NCBI GenBank assembly: GCA_945897465.1
Contig: CAMDFK010000001.1
Span: forward strand, 124,001-188,000
Source of the DNA: Limnohabitans sp. Rim8
GTDB lineage: Bacteria; Pseudomonadota; Gammaproteobacteria; Burkholderiales; Burkholderiaceae_C
Reading direction: 5' to 3'
Length of the DNA stretch: 64,000 nt
Shown here: in pieces, positions 61,094 through 64,000 of the stretch
Numbering within the stretch: the stretch's first letter is position 1
Layout of the letters: the number at the start of each line of letters is the position of its first letter
Program-made: the position numbers and the translations under genes
Notes under the pieces: model-generated
The model's database searches: none
Told to the model about the DNA's origin: nothing
Seen by the model: the letters and a program-made list of their open reading frames with translations, nothing else

Positions 61094-62319
61094 GAACGGT
61101 AATCCGCGTTGATGGTGACGTAATCGTGGCTCAGGTCGCAGGTCCACACGGTGTCGCTGGCGGTGCCCCGGCCCAGACCCACGCGCACGGTGATTTCGCT
61201 GCCCTTCATGACACGCTGACCGTCTTCCTCGCGGTATTCGGCGCGACGACCGCCTTGTGAGACCACATGCACATCGTCCAGGTGCAACTCGATCAGGCCC
61301 TGGTCCAGGTCGTCGATCCCGGCGTAACCCACGGCCGCCAAAATGCGGCCCAGGTTCGGGTCACTGGCAAAAAAAGCGGTTTTGACCAAGGGCGAGTGCG
61401 CGATCGCATAAGCCACCTGGCGGCACTCTTCGCCTGTGCGACCGCCTTCGACCTGCACCGTGATGAACTTGGTGGCTCCCTCGCCGTCGCGCACGATGGC
61501 GTGCGCCAACTGGCGGGCCACTTGCATCAAGCCCTTGAACAGGTCCTGGCCCTCGGCACTGTCCAGCGAAGTGATGGGCGCATGACCGGCCTTGTTCGTG
61601 GCGATCAGCATGAAAGAATCGTTGGTCGAAGTGTCGCCATCGATGGTAATGCGGTTGAACGAACCTTCGGCCAGTTGTTTGGCCAGTGCAGGCAACAAGG
61701 CTGGATCGATGCACGCGTCGGTGGCCACAAAGCCGAGCATGGTGGCCATATTGGGGCGGATCATGCCCGCGCCCTTGCTGATGCCGGTGATGCTCACGGC
61801 ACGGCCACCCACTTGCACCTGCACGCTGGCCGCTTTGGGCACGGTGTCGGTGGTCATGATGCCTTCGGCAGCCGTGGCCCAATGGGCAGCTTGCGCGTTG
61901 GCCAAAGCAGCTGGCAGGCCCGCCACGATGCGATCCACAGGCAGCGGCTCCATGATCACGCCGGTCGAAAACGGCAGCACTTGCGCCGGCGTGCAATGCA
62001 GTAAACCGGCCAAGGCCTCGCACGTCTGACGGGCATGGGCCAAGCCCGGTGCCCCCGTGCCCGCGTTGGCGTTGCCCGTGTTGATGACCAAAGCCCGCAC
62101 AGAACTGCCCGCGGCCAGGTGCTCACGGCAGACCTGCACAGGGGCGGCGCAAAAGCGGTTGCGGGTGAACACACCGGCCACGCTGGCACCCTCGTCCAAC
62201 AAAAACACCGTGAGGTCTTTGCGGTTGGCTTTGCGCACACCCGCTTCGGCAATGCCGATGCGAACACCCGCAATGGGCTGAAGTTGGGCGGCGTCCAGTG
62301 GGGGCAGATTCACAGGCAT
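61090..62319 (-). CDS. argJ: Bifunctional glutamate N-acetyltransferase / ornithine acetyltransferase
   Basis: 409-residue arginine-pathway enzyme that recycles acetyl groups between acetylornithine and glutamate. It is made as a precursor that cuts itself before T193 in the NMATMLGF motif, giving alpha and beta chains. GAAGG sits six bases before ATG 62319 and touches the ATG at 62325, so 62319 ([10 protein letters not shown]) is the start. Preceded by a strong terminator after secA. Confidence 0.96.
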   Translation of the reverse strand: MPVNLPPLDAAQLQPIAGVRIGIAEAGVRKANRKDLTVFLLDEGASVAGVFTRNRFCAAPVQVCREHLAAGSSVRALVINTGNANAGTGAPGLAHARQTCEALAGLLHCTPAQVLPFSTGVIMEPLPVDRIVAGLPAALANAQAAHWATAAEGIMTTDTVPKAASVQVQVGGRAVSITGISKGAGMIRPNMATMLGFVATDACIDPALLPALAKQLAEGSFNRITIDGDTSTNDSFMLIATNKAGHAPITSLDSAEGQDLFKGLMQVARQLAHAIVRDGEGATKFITVQVEGGRTGEECRQVAYAIAHSPLVKTAFFASDPNLGRILAAVGYAGIDDLDQGLIELHLDDVHVVSQGGRRAEYREEDGQRVMKGSEITVRVGLGRGTASDTVWTCDLSHDYVTINADYRS

Positions 62320-62361
62320 AAACATCCTTCAGAGAAATCAATCGATATTCAAACGGCACAA

Positions 62362-62391
62362 GGACAAAACGGGCCGAAGCCCGTTTTGTCC
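62362..62391 (-). terminator. Hairpin terminator between secA and argJ
   Basis: GGACAAAACGGGC-TTCG-GCCCGTTTTGTCC on the minus strand is a perfect 13-bp stem with a UUCG loop, 12 bases after the secA stop. The T-run is partly inside the stem; TTGTG follows. Confidence 0.75.
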
Positions 62392-62402
62392 ATTCGTCGC
62401 AC

Positions 62403-64000
<1,598 letters not shown>

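Overview
This window is a chromosomal segment from a beta-proteobacterium of the order Burkholderiales, most likely family Comamonadaceae (Limnohabitans/Rhodoferax-like; inferred from gene order and protein style, not from a search). It is densely coded and GC-rich, with many ATGA start/stop overlaps. I see no rRNA, tRNA, insertion sequence, prophage or CRISPR array, and no stretch over 300 bases lacks a gene. Most of it is housekeeping.

Layout. (1) 1-4341, minus strand: rhodanese - grxC - secB - gpsA - rodA - a 3-hydroxyisobutyrate-dehydrogenase-like reductase cut by the window edge. (2) 4467-7534, plus: gpmA, a periplasmic S41 protease and moeB. (3) 7568-12755: a nuclease gene interrupted by an in-frame stop, a MarR regulator, and then a divergent accessory set of a Bug-type solute receptor, a cytoplasmic sulfatase and a SulP transporter. 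(4) 12781-19664, minus: SbmA/BacA-like transporter, cupin, DUF429, EamA exporter, then nudB - EEP nuclease - cardiolipin synthase - folE - BLUF photoreceptor. (5) 19834-21915, plus: a degenerate orphan ABC ATPase, a small lytic transglycosylase and a glycine-rich RNA-binding protein. (6) 22089-24982, minus: fmdB - DUF502 - aspS. (7) 25228-29316, plus: polyamine importer potFGHI. (8) 29398-37699, minus: a very large FAD/Fe-S oxidoreductase, DUF971, ubiE, a Tim44-like protein, ubiJ and ubiB. (9) 37972-42953, plus: glycerol-3-phosphate importer ugpBAEC with ugpQ. (10) 43026-47173: a small membrane protein, hemA - prfA - prmC and the monothiol glutaredoxin grxD. (11) 47225-53453: lytic transglycosylase, proS, divergent rppH, and rplU - rpmA - obgE - proB. 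(12) 53669-59704, plus: ispB, pilB - pilC - pilD - coaE - zapD - yacG. (13) 59727-64000, minus: secA (partial) - argJ - DUF815 ATPase - mutT.

How they work together. Ubiquinone synthesis is well represented (ispB makes the side chain; ubiE, ubiJ and ubiB act on the ring). folE and nudB supply consecutive early steps of folate synthesis and sit in one gene string with a blue-light sensor. ugpBAEC/ugpQ and potFGHI are nutrient scavenging systems; in both operons a perfect hairpin lies between the binding-protein gene and the membrane genes.

Most worth a second look: the nudB-EEP-clsB-folE-BLUF string, the nuclease gene split by a single in-frame TAA, the orphan ABC ATPase lacking its catalytic glutamate and H-loop histidine, the PilB that lacks the usual N-terminal domain, the sulfatase/receptor/SulP set, and the matching intercistronic hairpins. 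I did not find a clearly new multi-gene defence or mobile system.
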